NCBI GenBank assembly: GCA_024180945.1
Contig: JAKSGN010000021.1
Span: 496,001-560,000, forward strand
From: Macrophomina tecta
Lineage: Eukaryota; Ascomycota; Dothideomycetes; Botryosphaeriales; Botryosphaeriaceae
DNA: 64,000 bases
Reading direction: 5' to 3'
The notes under the pieces: model-generated
Databases searched by the model: none
Seen by the model: the letters and a program-made list of their open reading frames with translations, nothing else
Told to the model about the DNA's origin: nothing
Shown here: positions 47,025-58,857 of the stretch, in pieces
Position numbering within the stretch: position 1 is the stretch's first letter
Layout of the letters: every line of letters starts with the position of its first letter
Made by a program: the position numbers and the translations under genes

Positions 47025-49472
47025 ATGCCTCCCCGAGGCGGCCGCGGCGGTCGCGGCGCAAAGCGAGAAGTCGTCCAGGAGCAGTCCGACACGCCCGCCT
47101 CCATCGAGACGCCCACCCGCAAGAAGAGAAGAGTGAGCGCCTCCGCCGGCCGTGCGACCCCCCTACGCCCGCAAAATCTGACCGCGCACCAGCTCAACCA
47201 CGCCGATGCCGCCGAGACGAGAGTCCCCACTCGCCCGCCCTCCGCCCAGAGCGACCGCACAATAGGCACCGACGATGAGGACGACACCAAGGAGAAGCCA
47301 ACTCCGGAGGAGCTCTTGACCCAGGTCGTTCCTCTGCTCCGCGTCGCAAACTACGTCACCCACGCCCAGGTCGAATTGTCAAACGAGCTGCAGAAGCGCG
47401 ATCCGGTGATCGCCGAACGAGGCAGCACGCAAGCTTACGCCAAGATCGAGGGCCATTCCTGGGTTTTCTTCGCAAAGTCGACCCACATCGTCATCGGCAG
47501 GGGCGAGCATGGTCTCTCGGCCCGTGCCGGCGAGAATGGAGGCACGCCCGCCCAACGGCTCGGACAGGGCGGAGGGTTCTACGGGCAGGACAAGTTGAAC
47601 GCTGCTGATGTCGTCAACATCGACCTGGGCCCTGACAAGCAGGTCTCCCGAATCCATGCCTGGATTGACTACGAAGCGGATGCTGGATCTTGGTTTGTCA
47701 TTGTTAATGGCCGCAATGGGTTGAAGCTGGACGACCGTACGCTCTCGCGCGGCGAGAAAGTCAGGCTGCACTCCGGCTCTGTCATTGGCATCTGCGGCAC
47801 CGAGATGATCTTTGTGTGCCCCGGCGAGGCAATCGATGTGCACCCGTCGATCATGGCGCGGGCCAGGCAGGGTGAATCTGGTGAGGGCGAGGACGGTCAT
47901 GATGAGAGCTCGTTCCATCAAATGAACAACGGTCATGGAAAGAGTGCTGGAGCTCAGGGAGGTCTTGGCCCAACTAGTGCACCGCAGAACGGTTCCAGTG
48001 CTCGTCAGCATGGCCAATACAACAGCAATCACTCTTACCAGGCCCACCAGCCTTCATCGGGACCATTGGCACCAAACACGCCCATCCCATCACGCACCAA
48101 GCAATCTCCCAAAATCAAGACATCTCCCTCTGGCGCCTATGCTCGTGGGGTTATGCTTGAGAGCACGGAGCACATTGATTACAGCGCCGACAGCGCAAAG
48201 GACTTGAAGCCCCCGCACAGCTACGCTCAGTTGATCGGACAGGCCATCATGTCTTCCCCCGAAGAGCAACTGACCCTGGCGAACATTTACGAGTACATCA
48301 AGAAGCACTATGCGTTCTACCGTCACAGTGGTGGTGGATGGCAGAACTCCATCCGCCACAATCTCTCCCTGAGCAAGCACTTTGAGAAGGTTGCGCGTCG
48401 CACGGACGAGCCGGGCAAGGGCATGAAGTGGCGGTTGGTGCCGGAGGAGCGCGACAACTTTTTGAAGAAGGGCATTCACACTCGCAAGACACGCATGGGT
48501 TCTTCCGGTCCAAACTCTCCTGCGATTGCTCAGGCCAGCGAGCGTTTGCATGGAGCTGTCGCTGTCAACCCTGACGTCCAGACCCCATCGCAACCGTCCA
48601 AATTCCGAGTCAAGGAATCTCCCCGCTCCGTCACCCCGCCATTGGCCAGCTACCCGACCGCAAACGAATCGTACACACCCGACCGTGGCCCGCAGCCACA
48701 GCGCAAGCCTCAGTTAAGCAATGATCAGGTGTTCACCCCAATCAACGACCGGAAGGCAGCCTTCAATACGATGCAGAATACCAATTTTGGCCGCGCTCTG
48801 GATCAGGAGAGTAACATTCGCAACTCGGGGCCGGTCATCGACGGCAAGAATGAGCCTGGCCCTACACCACGTGCTCACTCAGCGCTCGACATGACCTACT
48901 CGCCTCCGAGGACGACCGACTACAAGAACGCGGGCGTGGATCTTCCGGAAACCTTCAACGGACTCGTCACCCCTCTGGTCGCTAAGAACAAGCCTCATCT
49001 TGCTCCTCCCAGCACTGCAAAAATGCCCAGTCAGTACTGCTACTTGAGTTCTCCGGCGCCATTTTGGAAGTTCGCCGATCTTGGGTCTACGCCTGCCCGT
49101 CATTACGTCGACTTCAGTCCTAGCAAGGAATCGAAGCCTTTCAACTTCGGCAATATCGAAGAGAATGATGAGAAGGAGGACCACGATGAAGATGAGGAGG
49201 AAGAGGAGGAGGAGGAGGAGGAAGAAGAAGAGGCAGATCCAGGACCAGTCCAGCCGAGCTCGCCGCCGGTTGTCATTGGAGACGAGGCCGGCCGTAGCAG
49301 AGAAGGATCCGGCTCAGGTGAGGGAGATTCTCAGGAGCTCTCACCAGCAACACCTACCAGGCCAAGCAGCCGCCGCTTCAACACGGCAGAAGAAGCGGCA
49401 GTCAAGAAGCAGCTGCCCACTCAGCTAGAGGGGGAGGACAAGGAAGAAGAGAGTATAGATCTCATGAAGTAA
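47025..49472 (+). CDS. FKH2: Forkhead transcription factor with FHA domain (Fkh1/Fkh2-like)
   Basis: Single exon, 815 residues from the ATG in ccaccATGcc. The frame is open further upstream, but that part is C-rich leader. Residues 1-90 are basic and disordered. An FHA domain spans about 130-265, with GRG at about 156, SRIHAWIDYE at about 208-217 and NGRNGLKLD at about 228-236, the phosphothreonine-binding loops. The forkhead domain covers about 395-475, with KPPHSYAQLIGQAI, the recognition-helix GGGWQNSIRHNLSLSKHF, and wing residues to KWRLVPEE. Residues about 716-742 form a Glu/Asp run. FHA plus forkhead order matches yeast Fkh1/Fkh2, which control G2/M genes, origin timing and mating-type recombination. 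Which paralog it corresponds to is not decided by sequence here. Confidence 0.95.
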   Translation: MPPRGGRGGRGAKREVVQEQSDTPASIETPTRKKRRVSASAGRATPLRPQNLTAHQLNHADAAETRVPTRPPSAQSDRTIGTDDEDDTKEKPTPEELLTQVVPLLRVANYVTHAQVELSNELQKRDPVIAERGSTQAYAKIEGHSWVFFAKSTHIVIGRGEHGLSARAGENGGTPAQRLGQGGGFYGQDKLNAADVVNIDLGPDKQVSRIHAWIDYEADAGSWFVIVNGRNGLKLDDRTLSRGEKVRLHSGSVIGICGTEMIFVCPGEAIDVHPSIMARARQGESGEGEDGHDESSFHQMNNGHGKSAGAQGGLGPTSAPQNGSSARQHGQYNSNHSYQAHQPSSGPLAPNTPIPSRTKQSPKIKTSPSGAYARGVMLESTEHIDYSADSAKDLKPPHSYAQLIGQAIMSSPEEQLTLANIYEYIKKHYAFYRHSGGGWQNSIRHNLSLSKHFEKVARRTDEPGKGMKWRLVPEERDNFLKKGIHTRKTRMGSSGPNSPAIAQASERLHGAVAVNPDVQTPSQPSKFRVKESPRSVTPPLASYPTANESYTPDRGPQPQRKPQLSNDQVFTPINDRKAAFNTMQNTNFGRALDQESNIRNSGPVIDGKNEPGPTPRAHSALDMTYSPPRTTDYKNAGVDLPETFNGLVTPLVAKNKPHLAPPSTAKMPSQYCYLSSPAPFWKFADLGSTPARHYVDFSPSKESKPFNFGNIEENDEKEDHDEDEEEEEEEEEEEEEADPGPVQPSSPPVVIGDEAGRSREGSGSGEGDSQELSPATPTRPSSRRFNTAEEAAVKKQLPTQLEGEDKEEESIDLMK

Positions 49473-51018
49473 GCTGTGCAGAGAATCCAGGGCCAAATGA
49501 AGCAGACTCTAACCAGGCGCAGGGGATTCCAAGGTATCGGCAGCTTCCACCGCGGACTAAACCAGACTGCAGGCTTCATCCGCCGCGGGTAAGATGCAAT
49601 GACAAACCAGCCCTGTCACGACCAAAGATTTGTTTCACGAGTAGATGGAGTTCGGGCACGTTGTTCGAATGGTTTTCGCTTCTTGTAGTATGTTTTTTTT
49701 CTTTCGCGCGGTTTATTCGACATGGCCATCATCATTCCCATCTCCCAGGCACTCTGCCGCATTGCAATGTTCCGTTAATGTTGGGCATCTGATTCAACGA
49801 GGCGGTCATGTGCAGCGTTCTGTGAGCGAGTTGGCATTTGCTGCTATAACTTTGATTTTTCGCGAGTTTTCTCGGCTGCCGCCCTTTAAGATGACGAACT
49901 TCGATGCGACTGTGTGTACGATTGCGGCAGGTTGCGCTTCGTCTTTTTTTTTTTTTTCTTTTCCCGCGCGGACAGCGGCAACGACGACGACTGATGACAT
50001 GTGGTCTTTCCTGGATCGCGGCGTATTGTGCTTTCGTTTTTCGTAGGTTAAGATAACGTGCCACGACCGAATTGTCGACGAGCTGTGAGACAGCGACTGA
50101 GTAGCACAGAGTCTAAATAAGGTGGACCCTGTCGCTGGGCGGCGAACGTGGGCTTGATGTTGCGCAGGCAGAGGAGCTCTGAGCGTAGGCAGAGCAGGCC
50201 TGTGATGTGCCTGCATGGATGTCTCAGTCGGGAAGCCGGCTGCCGACCGCAATTAGCGACCATCGCCATCAATCATCGCGTCCTCGTGCCTCAGCGAGTG
50301 AGTGACGGCCGAGTCGCGTGCGCGCGCTGCCAGCGCCTCCGCCCAGCCCTTTCGTCGCGCTCCCGCGACGTGCCGCTGAGGGCGCGCAGCGGCTTGCAAT
50401 GCCTGGAAGTCCGGATCCGAGCTGAGCCTATCCAATCAGCCCCGAAGACGCAAGCCGCACCCGTTCTTGGTGCTCGTCCCACTCCTCCGCTTCCTCCGAC
50501 GACACGTTTTCCTGCAAGCATCTCGAGACTCTTGCAGCGCTCCCCGCAGCCACCAACCCCGCGAAACACCGGCGAGACACATGTCAGCTACGAATTGAAA
50601 GGAGGCTCCCTCCCGACGACGCTCGTGCCAGCCGCGACGACAAGGCCCGCGTAATTCTCCCCTGACCAACGCCAACCCTCGTCTCCCATAGCTCCCAATC
50701 TCCGTCCGCCGGAAGGGTCCTTCTCTCTCTCGAGCCCGCCAGCCCCTCCATCCAACAACACCACCTCTCCCTCCCCTCCCGCAATAGCAACAGCTCCCAC
50801 GACCACGCGCGAAGCCTTCGTTGGGCGCTGCGCAGCTCCAGGCAACCATCTCAACAAGCTCGTGTGCGCGCGCGCGCGCCGGCACGTCATTCAGCCGTGC
50901 GCCACCCTGCGCAAGCGCTGACATTCCTCCAACAAAAAAAAAAAACAGCACCCACGGGCGAAGGACAACGGGCGCGCCCTCGACACCTCGCCATTAGCAA
51001 CATTATACCGCGTTCACA
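49473..51018. other. Intergenic region between forkhead and EFR3
   Basis: About 1.5 kb. It includes T runs near 49690-49698 and 49946-49958, a (GC)n stretch at about 50866-50880 and an A13 run near 50935-50946 in the EFR3 leader. No gene recognised. Confidence 0.5.
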
Positions 51019-54000
51019 ATGAATTCCCTGCGGCAGTCTTGCCGCCCGAAGCACCAGGTGCTGATCCTGAAGTGCTACCCGCGCCTGCAGAAGGAGGTCA
51101 AGCCCAACAGCTCCGAGCTGAGCTACCTGCTCTTCTACGCCAGCTCGCGGCGGACGAAGCTGGTCAAGGTCGGCGACTTTTTGGACAAGCGGACCGCCGG
51201 GGATGTGTGGAGGAGCAGAATTGCGTACGTGGTTTCTTTTTCCCTTTTTTTTTTTTCCCTTTAACTTTTTTTTGTTTTCCTTTGGTTGTTATTCTGGGGT
51301 TGGCAGGCAAAACCGGGGCGTTTGCGCGCATCCGCCTACGGCCCCTGTTTCTGGGGGGGAGGATGCTGGCATGGAAATTGGGCGAAGTGCGCGGTTTGCT
51401 AATTGCCCGAATGTGCTACAGGAACGTCCTCATCACCCTCCAGATCCTACAGGCGCTCATTGAGAAGTGTCCGAAGGATATCCCGCTCTATGCGAACAGC
51501 GTGCTCAGCGTCCTGCGCACCGTCCTCCGCTCCAATGATGTCACCATGGTCGAAGCGTCCGTGCCGATGTTCGAGGCCTTCTGCGAACACCAGGACCCTG
51601 CCGCGCTTGCCGCCGACAACGAATACCTCACGCAGTACGAGGAGATTGTGCAGCTGTATGCGACGTTTGCAAACAAGGAGGAGCAGCAACCGCCGGCGGC
51701 GCAAACCGGCGCCCCCCTGAGCTGGCCCGTCGCGATCCGCTTCCGCAAGGCTGGTCTGCGCGCGATTAAGGCGATCGCTGCGTCGGAGAGCTTGGGCGCC
51801 GGAAAGCAGCTGTCTGTGATTGTACCGGTCATACTGGTCAACTTGTACGCGGAGCATGGTGCGTATCTCACGCGGTTGGAAGTGCGCGAGCGCGAGAAGG
51901 AGGAGCAGGATAAAGAGACTGCGTACGCGAGGAGGAAGAGCACTTCCACAGTGCCTGGGGAGAATGAGGGAGACCCGCTCGCTGCGTCGGGGACCACAGA
52001 AGACGCGGACAAGATTGCTGAAGAGGAAGCCGGGATTATTGCGCTGCACGCTCTGCGGAACATTTTCACGGCCGTCAGCCGCGATCAACTACGGCAGGCT
52101 ACTCTCGCGACGCTGAAGTTCGTCACCTCGCGGGTCAAGTCGAACGAGCACTTCCCGAACGGTCTCGTCGACGGCTCTTGGCCCGCGGAGCTGTATGGAA
52201 TGGTGTGCAGGTGGACACCTGTGCAGGACCGTTACGTCATCCTTGTTACTGCGTCGAGTTTGCTGGTCAAGAGCAAGGTTGTTGAAAGCGACCTCGAGCG
52301 GCAATATGTTCTGGCCACGATTGTCAGCTGGCTTCTCGGTGACTCCCGCATCAACTTCATCGGCCTGAGCGTCATGGATGTGCTAGTCGGTCTGATGGGC
52401 CACATCCTCCAGCTCCTCCAAGTCGGCAGCTCCGCATCGCTTGTCAGTGGCGTGGATGGAAAGGGAAGCAAAGAGAGCGTTGGCGGCCCGGATCCCCCCC
52501 TGGCTGACGCCGGCGAGCGGGCGACAACGCCCTCGGACGCGCGAAAGAAGCTCGTTGAGCAGCTGAAGAAATGTATTTCCGGCCTCGCCACGCACATTTA
52601 CTACACGGACCAAATCCCGGACATGCTTTCCGCGGTGCTTGCCCGTTTGAAACCGGCTGGTCCTAACGGCTCCGTCATCTCCAACACTGCGGCTGCAATC
52701 GAGGATCCCAGCGGCACTGTCGAGTCGGTGGCTAGCTCCGCAAACCTTCAGGAGAACCCCGGTGCGGATAACTTCTTCTCCTTCGAGACGGCGAGAGTGA
52801 TCGCGTTGGAGGCGATCAAGGATATTTTGTCCGTTGCGAACGCACAAGGCAAGGATGTGGATAGCGGAAAGGGCTCTGTCGGCGGCCGGAGCCGTGTTGG
52901 CGTCGATGTGTGGGAAGGAACACAGTGGTTGCTCCGGGACCCCGCCGCGAGAGTGAGAAGAGCGTACGCGGACTCGCTGCTCACTTGGTTGGAGCTGGAG
53001 CTCAAGAAGACGGATCTGAGGGCCGTTCCTGAGAGCTTCCAGAGCAAGGCGGACAAGAAGGACAGGAGAGACGGCGATAGCCTCGTGCGGAGAGCGGTCA
53101 GCAACGCCAGCCCGGGCCCGGGCGGCAGGGACAAGAGTCCGAGAAGATTCAGGACTACCTTCCTTCAGCTGCTACACCTTGCTGTGTACGAGAATGCGCA
53201 CCAATTCGCACGAGCGAGTGGGCCGGAGGCTGACCAGGAGTTCTTGCTCATGCATCTTCTGCTTGCTCGTCTGGTGGACAAGCTCGGCGTTAACGCAACT
53301 TGCACCGGCCTTCCCATGGTTTTCAGACTGCAGGACGATGTTCCGACTGTCGACGGTGCGGCGGCGAAGATTCGCATCGGCAGCTTGGTCCACAGCTACT
53401 TCTGGGCGCTTAGCACTGCCTTCAACTTTAGTGCTAGCCCACCGGGCATGCAGATCGGAGCAGAGATCAACAGGCGGAAGGAGGCGGGCATGTGGCTGGA
53501 GGGTATTACGATGCCGCCGGCAGAGCTCAAGGACATTGACTCGGCAGCAGGTTTGAAGAGCTTGTCGACAGATGTTGTGGACCACGAAGCGCTGGCGCCT
53601 TATGATAACCGTCAGGAGCTTGTGGACCGCATCGCCGAGGGATACGCGGATAACGTCTACTCGCCTCCTACCAGTGCCCCTGGTAGCCCCAGCCGGTCTT
53701 TCTCAGTGTCTCTCAGCATTCCAAGCCTGTCTGGTGGCTTTATGGATGATCCTAGGGACTCGCAGCTGCCGAAGTCAAACGTCCTTCCGCAAAAGGTCAG
53801 GGAACAGATGATGGAGTCTTGGAACAAGGAGCAGATCCTCGCGACTATAGCGGCAAACCACGATGCAAGCTCCCATTCAGGCAGCCTCAGCAACTCACAC
53901 CGAACAAGGCGTGCCCATACACACTCGTCAGTAGCCACCGCTGGAGGCGACGCGAGAGCATCCAATGGCTACCTTGGCGTCAATATCCCGACCGGCCACG

Positions 54001-54854
54001 TCAGCCCCATGCCCTCTCCTTCAGTCATGGGCAACCACCGCGCCGCCCTGGCCGGCTTGAACGACGGCGGCCATGGCCACCGCTCGCCCGGCTCCACCTC
54101 GTCGATGCGCTCCGCCGTCCGCCTCGACGACCTGAAGAAGGTCCTCAGCGAGAAGGGCAACGGCAACCCGCTGCCCATGACGGGGCGCCGCGGCTCCAGC
54201 GACCCGGACGACGACGATGGCCTCGACGGTGACAGTGACAGCATGATCTCGGCCGACTTCAGCGCCAGTGAATACAGCTATGCAGCCCCCGGCTCCTCCT
54301 ACAGCCACCCCGGCGGCGAGGATGGCTCGCGTCCTCCGCTCTCAACTATCCCGTCCTCAACGCTGGGCCTGGACGATGCCGGCGCCAATGCTCCCCCGGT
54401 CCCGCAGATCCCGGCCGCTTTTGCGGGCGAGGGCATGCCTGCGACTACTACGACGGTGCCCGCCCTGATGACGAATGGAGGGCTGGATGCTACGGCCGGC
54501 GCGGAGAATGGCGGTCGGCCGCGCACCGCGACGACTTCCGGGAACAATAAGGGTGACCCGCAGACGCCGATTACGCCGACTAGCAGGACAAATAGTATTG
54601 GTCTTAACGGCAATCTGCGGACTAGTCGCAGCGTCAAGAGTCGGGCGGGCCAAAGTATGAAGAGTGGGAGGGGCAGAAGCAGGAGCAGGAGTATTGTGAC
54701 TAGCGGTGGAAACAAGAGGGTGGAGAGTGGGCGGATGGATGTGGGCGGGTTGTTGGCCGGGATCGATGTCGGTGACGATGATGATGGGGATGATGATGGG
54801 AGGGGTTTGTTTGGTGGGAGGGGGGTTACCGGCGGGTTGGCTGCGCCGTATTGA
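51019..54854 (+). CDS. EFR3: EFR3 plasma-membrane scaffold for PI4-kinase Stt4
   Basis: Exons 51019-51224 and 51422-54854 (197-bp intron, GTACGT donor, CTACAG acceptor) give 1,212 residues. The N-terminus HQVLILKCYPRLQKEVKPNSSELSYLLFYAS, in pieces, is the signature of EFR3. Basic residues and the early Cys (CRPKH) fit membrane attachment by a basic patch or palmitoylation. An all-helical HEAT/ARM-like region follows (QILQALIEKCPKDIPLYANSVLSVLRTVL and onward) to about residue 850. The last about 350 residues are Ser/Gly/Asp-rich and disordered, ending in a VGDDDDGDDDGRG acidic patch. EFR3 with Ypp1/TTC7 recruits Stt4 to the plasma membrane to make PI4P. Length is normal for filamentous fungi. 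Confidence 0.95.
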
Positions 54855-56449
54855 TGCGTCTCTGCAGGGTTAGTGGTTTTCAGCTTCTCGGGGAAGAACA
54901 GCGATAGGGATCTTTGTTTTTGTTTAGAAGGAAGGCATGCGGGACAGAGACTGCAGGGTGCATCGAGGTTTCTTCTCTCTAAGGGGTTTGGGGTTGAATG
55001 GGATTGCTGGCTGGCCGCATCGGGCCGGATGGGATACCAACCGTTATTTTTGTGTTTCGTTTTGAGTTCCCCCTGTCTGCTTCTTTTTCTTGTTCTTCAT
55101 ATCCTCCGGCCCGCTTCTTCTTTTTCGCTTCTTTGCTTGGAACTTTTCGTTCGTTGGGTTTGTATTTGCTTCTTATTCTTACCTCCTTCTTAGTTGATAT
55201 AAGAGCAGCGGAGCAGAGAAATGTGCTCCTCTGCGACATTTTTCTTTTTCTTGAAAGCGGATGGATTGACTAACTGACTGATACTTTGCTGACCACAGGT
55301 AACCTATCTTCTTCTTCTCTTCTCATCTGTCCGTTGCGTTTGTCTGTCTGCCTGTCTGTCTGACCGTATATCGGCGCTGATGCTCATCCAAGTTTTCTTT
55401 TCTGTGGCATGTTTTTCTTCTCTAGTTACCGCGTCTCCATACCTGTCTCTTTGTTCTCATTTCTCTGCTTTTAATCCTCTGTAAATGTCTGTTTGTTTAC
55501 TACTGGCATCAGTAATGATGCGTCTTCGTCGTCCGCTCTGTTTAGGTCCTTTTGTGTCTCTTGCGTGTCGTTTCGTTTTCGCTTGTTTGATGCTGAGAGT
55601 GAGTGCTCTTCTCAACACCTTTTTCTTTTGTCTCTAATCGTTATTGTCTATATATACCTGCATATGTGCATACATACATACGCTCATACACCTTTCTTCC
55701 GAGGTTGGTCAGAAGCTACGGAAAATGAAGAGGAGGGAGTGGAAGAAAAGGGGGGAAAAGGTGTATACAACGGCCGCCTTAGAACAAAAACAATAGAGTT
55801 GCATAGCGTCTTGTGGTCTATTATCTCGCTCCCTCTCTCTCTTCCCTCGTCTTCCTGTTCTGAGACTTTTTAAGGGGGTCTGACTAGGTGAGAGAGCTTG
55901 CGTAGAGCGAGGAGGAGCCCGTGGGTCCGCTGTATGTCCCTTCCAGGCTATGCTAAAGCCCCCTTCGACCTTGTAACTGATTGTTGACTTTTCGAAGAAT
56001 CGCCCAAGTCTCTTGAGTTGGGCCAGCTCATGGGTATCGGAAAGGCGAAGGACAGAAAGAGATGAGCAAGATTTCCGGCAATGCGGACGCGAGAAATGGG
56101 GTTGTGTCGACGTGTAAGGTATAATCTTTCGCAAGCTAAGAATACCAAATATCCGCTGCGCACCATAGAAGGTATTTGGAAACTATCCTTTTCAGAAAGG
56201 TCGCACCGGTCACTGTGTTTTGGGCTGTGGCCGAATGTCAGTAGCACGGGCAGCACCCGGCGGCGACGGTAGCGCCTATAAGCTCCTGCTGTTTAAGAAA
56301 AAAAAAAAAAAAAAGCTTTGCTTACGTGTACCTGCCTGCACCACGCCATTGAGACGGCTACGTCTTGCCCGGCGATTCCACATAAGTGCCGACAATAAAG
56401 GAGAGCGGCCCGTCTTCAGTCTGCGGAAGACGTACCTTCTGTCTTTCTT
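54855..56449. other. 3' region of EFR3 and intergenic DNA
   Basis: About 1.6 kb, strongly T/C-rich on the plus strand at 55.0-55.9 kb (CTGTCTGTC-type and ATACATAC-type simple repeats). An A17 run lies at 56289-56305. No gene seen. Confidence 0.45.
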
Positions 56450-56750
56450 AGAGCTTTGCCTTGCACCGGTCGACCCACTTTGGTCTCAAGCATGGCACGA
56501 CCGGTAGCCGGACGTACAAGTCTGCCGTCAGCAACGTCGCTGTTGACGCAGCCTGGCACAGAGCTAGTCTGCCGAAACTGGGAACAGAAAGAGAGGCAGA
56601 AAGCAGGAACGGACCGAGGCATTGGGCAATGGTGAGCTGAAGCACGCGTTTTGTCCCACTTGCCACGGATGAAAACGCCGAGATGCAGCAAAATGCCAGC
56701 CGCGGCACCCAGTAGGCTGTTAAGCAGCATTGAAGGTGCGATGATTGAGG
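56450..56750 (-). pseudogene. Membrane-protein relic, possibly N-terminus of a cytochrome P450
   Basis: From an ATG at 56728-56730 the minus strand reads MLLNSLLGAAAGILLHLGVFIRGKW, a hydrophobic helix followed by an FIRG/HGxW pattern common at the N-terminus of multi-helix fungal P450s. A one-base frame change around 56650 then gives another hydrophobic stretch (TIAQCLGPFLLSASLSV) and a YVRLPVVPCLRPKW-like end, reminiscent of the membrane-anchor-to-catalytic-domain hinge. No P450 catalytic motifs (ExxR, haem Cys loop) follow. The resemblance is weak; it could equally be a fragment of another membrane protein or chance. Confidence 0.25.
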
Positions 56751-58095
56751 GGTTTTGTGCAGATTTACGCGGCCAGAACGAGAGCTTTTCTGCGGATGGT
56801 TGACATGTGGGGGTTAGCGTGCATGGCATACACTCTAGGTCAGTCAGATGCCGATCTCTTAGCCGTAAACTTTCGTCCAACACCCTCCAACGACAACTTC
56901 TCAAGGGTAATCCCAAGCAGTCCATATTAATAGGTGGATATAGAAAGTTGGGTCAATTGTCCTGGCTTGTCATGAACTGGGGCGTAGGAGTACTCATTCG
57001 TGGACATGGGAAGCGCAGCTATATGGAGCAAGACAAGCCTAGTTACTACTTTGCGCCCAGTGTGCTTCTTTCATCCATTCTGTTTCCTGGGTTTGTCTTG
57101 AAAATTGTTCGTTCATCAAATTCTTTATCCAATAACGAACTCGAAAAGATAAGTTCAGCCCATCTGTCCACGGTTTAAGCATAGGAGCCAGTCAGGAGGC
57201 TAGAGTAGCTCCTTGGAATCGACAACCCCGCGTCAATAACATCAGCACATCTCGAAAATAAGTTAACAGAGAACAAATCTCGTGGCTGTGTCCACAACTT
57301 TTTAGTTGGGCCACGCCGATGCGCCGGGAGAGGGACTTCCTGATTGCGTGGGGAAAGTTTCAGCTAGTGGACTTGGGCGGGGTTACGTGGTTTTTCGGAA
57401 GCTCTTCAATCCGGAGCTCTTGCAGCGCCATCGATAGCTGATTCAGCCACCAGCCTGAAGAGGTGGTTTTGTGATTGGCGGCAACCTTATTTGGACCGCT
57501 CGCGGCGGCCTGGCCCGTTTGGGATTTGCAGCACCACCGCAAAGGCAGAACAGTTCCAAGACGCACCACCAATCTTGGACCGACTTCCAGGTCTTTCCAG
57601 AAATACGAACGAAACGATACTCGGCCGATAACTGAGACTTTGCGTGTAAGATGTCTGCTGCCCACCGGAATTTTCGGTGGGCCAGTTGCGATGTTCCGGT
57701 CCTTGGGTTGTGCTAGCGCTGCGCTGGTTCTATTATTCTAGAATAACCCTACCTCTGGTCGTTTACTACGGCCGGGAAGGGTTTGCTCTGAAACAAGAAA
57801 CTGCTGTTTATCTTGTCTCTACACCAAGACTTCACTGCAACTGTGCCGATATTGCGGCCGAGAGTAGAGAGTAGGCTACGGCCTTAAACTCTCCTGCCAC
57901 AGTCTGGGATTGCGATGTAGAGGGCTTCAGCAGGACAGCCGGCCATACACTTAAAGAGCAAGCAGGCGCCACTTTCAATTCAGACATCAAGCATCTGCAG
58001 GCCAGCGATTCTTCAGCTCTCAACTACACTTCAAAACCCCTCATTGTCCTGACAACAGAAAATCAAAACCTTCCAACTACGCCCAATCCTCCAAA
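56751..58095. other. Intergenic region upstream of the secreted protein gene
   Basis: About 1.3 kb with no recognisable gene. The final 100 bp form a CAACC/ACTAC-rich leader typical of a fungal 5' UTR. Confidence 0.45.
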
Positions 58096-58449
58096 ATGCA
58101 ATTCAAAACCGTCGTCCTGTTCCTCCTTTCCTGCTCCAGCACCCTCGCCGCGCCGTTCCCCAACACCACGACCACAATCACCGCCGCCGAGAAGCGCCAA
58201 CTCGGCAAGGCCCTCCAGGACGTCACGGACGCGATTCCCGGCGTCGGCGGCGGCGACTCGATCGGGTCGCTCCGAAAAGCCCTTGGCGACCTCGTCAACG
58301 CGATCCCGGGGATCAAGGAGAAGCGTGCGGACGCTACGGACTACGGCTTTTCGGACTTGGACAGGAGGGAGCTGGATAAGGCGCTGGCCGAGTTCAGGAG
58401 GGCGATCGCCGCCGGCACCGATGCGAAGAAGGATGGTCTTGCGGTCTGA
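58096..58449 (+). CDS. Small secreted protein with three internal repeats and dibasic sites
   Basis: Single exon, 117 residues. Residues 1-18 are a clear signal peptide (basic-hydrophobic, cleavage likely after STLA). The mature part has no cysteine. It contains three similar segments: LGKALQDVTDAIPG (36-49), LRKALGDLVNAIPG (59-72) and LDKALAEFRRAIAA (93-106), each likely an amphipathic helix. Dibasic KR at 33-34 and KEKR at 74-77 are good Kex2 sites, and RR at 90-91 is a weaker one. The first repeat is preceded, and the second followed, by such a site. NTT near residue 23 is a possible N-glycosylation site. I do not recognise a family. It may be a Kex2-processed repeat protein giving small peptides, or an intact secreted effector-like protein. 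The ATG context is caaaATGca and the leader is fungal-like. Confidence 0.75.
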   Translation: MQFKTVVLFLLSCSSTLAAPFPNTTTTITAAEKRQLGKALQDVTDAIPGVGGGDSIGSLRKALGDLVNAIPGIKEKRADATDYGFSDLDRRELDKALAEFRRAIAAGTDAKKDGLAV

Positions 58450-58857
58450 TGGACGAGCCGGCTCTCGTGCATATGGAAACACAGGTCGCTCCGTGCCTGC
58501 CGCAGGGGAAAACATCGTCACCCCAACGCTGCGAGGAAGCTGAGCCGCAGCGCTAATTATGTAGAGTACTCTGCTATGTACTTGAAGATCATTGCTTAAT
58601 CCATAAACCTTGCCCGAAACCACGACCATGTTACCACTTTAGCCCCGTTAAAAATAGTGAACCTGCAGTGCACATCTTAGTAGAGGCGAGTAGCTCTTCA
58701 GAGGACGGTCATTCGCGAAGGACTATTTCAGATGTAAAATAGCAGAAAGGGCGGGTAATCATCACGTCACCACAGTACAATATGCTGCGTTCAGGGCTCT
58801 AACAATCAAGATTGCTAGCTAGTCAGACTAAGAATAACATCACCAGAGAAGTATAAG
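58450..58857. other. Convergent 3' region
   Basis: About 400 bp between the ends of the secreted-protein gene and the HNH gene, AT-richer than the genes; presumably both 3' UTRs. Confidence 0.5.
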
